Source: Armatimonadota bacterium (GTDB lineage Bacteria > Armatimonadota > Zipacnadia > Zipacnadales > UBA11051). From it: a DNA stretch of 7,393 bases. The position numbers were made by a program, and so were the translations under genes. This document shows, in pieces, positions 6,645 through 7,393 of the stretch. Under the pieces are notes generated by a model. The model was not told where the DNA came from. It was given only the letters and a program-made list of their open reading frames with translations, and did not search any database. The stretch spans positions 272 through 7,664 of the forward strand of contig DPJP01000091.1 in NCBI GenBank assembly GCA_003542955.1, given 5' to 3'. Position 1 is the first letter of the stretch, and every line of letters starts with the position of its first letter.

Positions 6645-6761
6645 GGCCGCGCAGATGCACAACCGGGTGTGGTCTGTACGGTAGTAGACAGGTTCCGGCT
6701 CGTGACCCCACGTCGCGTGGCGCACTACTCGACGTTGTATGCCGACCCCAGCAATTCCCGG

Positions 6762-6787
6762 CAGTGATGGCTGGAGAAGCCCCACTG
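6762..6787 (+). other. hairpin in the aroF leader
   Basis: In the 168-nt hisC-aroF spacer, CAGTG (6762..6766) pairs with CACTG (6783..6787). Inside a small asymmetric bulge, GGCT (6769..6772) pairs with AGCC (6778..6781) around a GGAGA loop. It ends 13 nt before the aroF Shine-Dalgarno AGGA (6801..6804). No T-run follows. It may be an mRNA processing or translation-control structure, or chance. The rest of the spacer shows no T-box sequence and no convincing promoter. Confidence 0.35.
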
Positions 6788-6812
6788 TACTATCGCAGGC
6801 AGGACGATACCA

Positions 6813-7393
6813 ATGATAATCATCATGGATTCGAAGGCAACGGATGCCGACATCCAGGCCGTCATCAGCGCACTGGATGAGCGCGGCTACGGCCATCACG
6901 TGTCGCGCGGGGTTGAACGCACGCTGATCGGGGCCATCGGCACTCCCGACGGCGAGAAGCAGGCGATGAGTGACCGGCTGATGACTATTCCCGGCGTCGA
7001 GCGGGTGGTGGCGATTCTGCGCCCCTACAAGCTCGTGAGCCGGGAACACCAGGAGGAGACGAGTACCGTCTACATCGGTACGGCGGCGTTCGGGGGCGGG
7101 CACGCTTCGATCATTGCCGGGCCGTGCACGGTCGAGACCGAGAAGCAGACGCTCGAGGCGGCCAGAGCCGTCAAGGCGGCAGGCGCGCACTGCCTGCGCG
7201 GCGGGGCGTTCAAGCCGCGCACCTCACCGTACGACTTCCAGGGCCTGGGTGAGGATGCGCTCAAGATACTCGCCGCTGCCAGGGAGGAGACCGGTCTGCC
7301 GGTGGTGACGGAAGCGCGCGACGTGCGGCATGTCGAACTCGTGGCGCGATACGCCGACGCGATCCAGCTCGGCGCACGCAACATGCAGAACTA
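6813..7393 (+). CDS. aroF: DAHP synthase, AroF beta type with N-terminal regulatory domain (3' end missing)
   Basis: The first 193 codons of 3-deoxy-7-phosphoheptulonate synthase, which joins phosphoenolpyruvate and erythrose 4-phosphate in the first step of the shikimate pathway. Residues 1-70 form a ferredoxin-like (ACT-like) domain (MIIIMDSKATDADIQ ... SRGVERTLIGAIG) as in the Thermotoga maritima enzyme, where it mediates feedback inhibition by tyrosine. PYKLVSRE (71-78) is the typical linker. The TIM barrel begins with AGPCTVE (102-108), whose Cys105 is the expected metal ligand. RGGAFKPRTSPYDFQGLG (129-146) binds phosphoenolpyruvate; VVTEARD (164-170) and IQLGARNMQN (184-193) follow. The frame is open at the window edge; the full protein should be about 340 residues. 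ATG at 6813 has AGGA (6801..6804) 8 nt upstream. It lies 168 nt after hisC on the same strand and is probably cotranscribed. Confidence 0.95.
   Translation, partial: MIIIMDSKATDADIQAVISALDERGYGHHVSRGVERTLIGAIGTPDGEKQAMSDRLMTIPGVERVVAILRPYKLVSREHQEETSTVYIGTAAFGGGHASIIAGPCTVETEKQTLEAARAVKAAGAHCLRGGAFKPRTSPYDFQGLGEDALKILAAAREETGLPVVTEARDVRHVELVARYADAIQLGARNMQN

Noticed and set aside
6655..6684. Nine-codon frame MHNRVWSVR between hisC and aroF as a possible leader peptide
   Set aside because: One Trp and one His codon in nine do not make an attenuator, there is no good Shine-Dalgarno, and no terminator follows.
5874..7190. 438-codon open frame on the minus strand across hisC and aroF
   Set aside because: It runs antisense to two clearly identified enzymes and shows no domain features, so it is a GC-rich shadow frame.
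1..7393. CRISPR arrays, tRNA, rRNA or insertion sequences
   Set aside because: No spaced direct repeats, tRNA-like cloverleaf, rRNA stretch or transposase motif was seen on either strand.

Overview
The window is GC-rich bacterial DNA with compact gene spacing. Its initiation codons are mixed: ATG, GTG for the histidinol-phosphate aminotransferase and TTG for the transporter. Nothing fixes the taxon. A beta-form DAHP synthase, a DUF4962/heparinase-type protein, a membrane-anchored PQQ-type propeller and a non-canonical MFS transporter together recall Armatimonadota, Planctomycetota or Chloroflexota-like free-living bacteria; this is inference only.

Left part, minus strand, read in transcription order from about 5260 down to 1. 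First comes a single-pass membrane protein with a PQQ-like beta-propeller (5203..4076). After 39 nt comes an MFS transporter (4036..2717). After a 262-nt gap comes a large cytoplasmic DUF4962/heparinase II/III-type protein (2454..121). After 69 nt a strong Shine-Dalgarno leads into a probable further gene cut by the window edge (51..1). The set reads as a carbohydrate uptake and breakdown cluster. The 262-nt gap carries, on the opposite (+) strand, a strong intrinsic terminator hairpin with seven T, although no + strand gene precedes it.

Right part, plus strand: a histidinol-phosphate aminotransferase-family gene (hisC, 5529..6644), then 168 nt with a leader hairpin, then the first 193 codons of a Thermotoga-type DAHP synthase (aroF, from 6813). 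The pairing suggests that the aminotransferase serves aromatic amino acid synthesis, histidine synthesis, or both.

The 325-nt divergent intergenic region (5204..5528) is the most unusual part. It holds a 184-nt element (5276..5459) that is symmetric about its centre. It has a 23-nt terminal inverted repeat, a very strong central hairpin (21 pairs in 23 positions, 5339..5393) and a further 11-bp hairpin in one arm (5300..5326). Candidate promoters lie just outside or overlapping each end. The shape recalls 6S RNA, while several minus-strand blocks recall a degenerate cobalamin riboswitch. I cannot assign it to a known family by eye.
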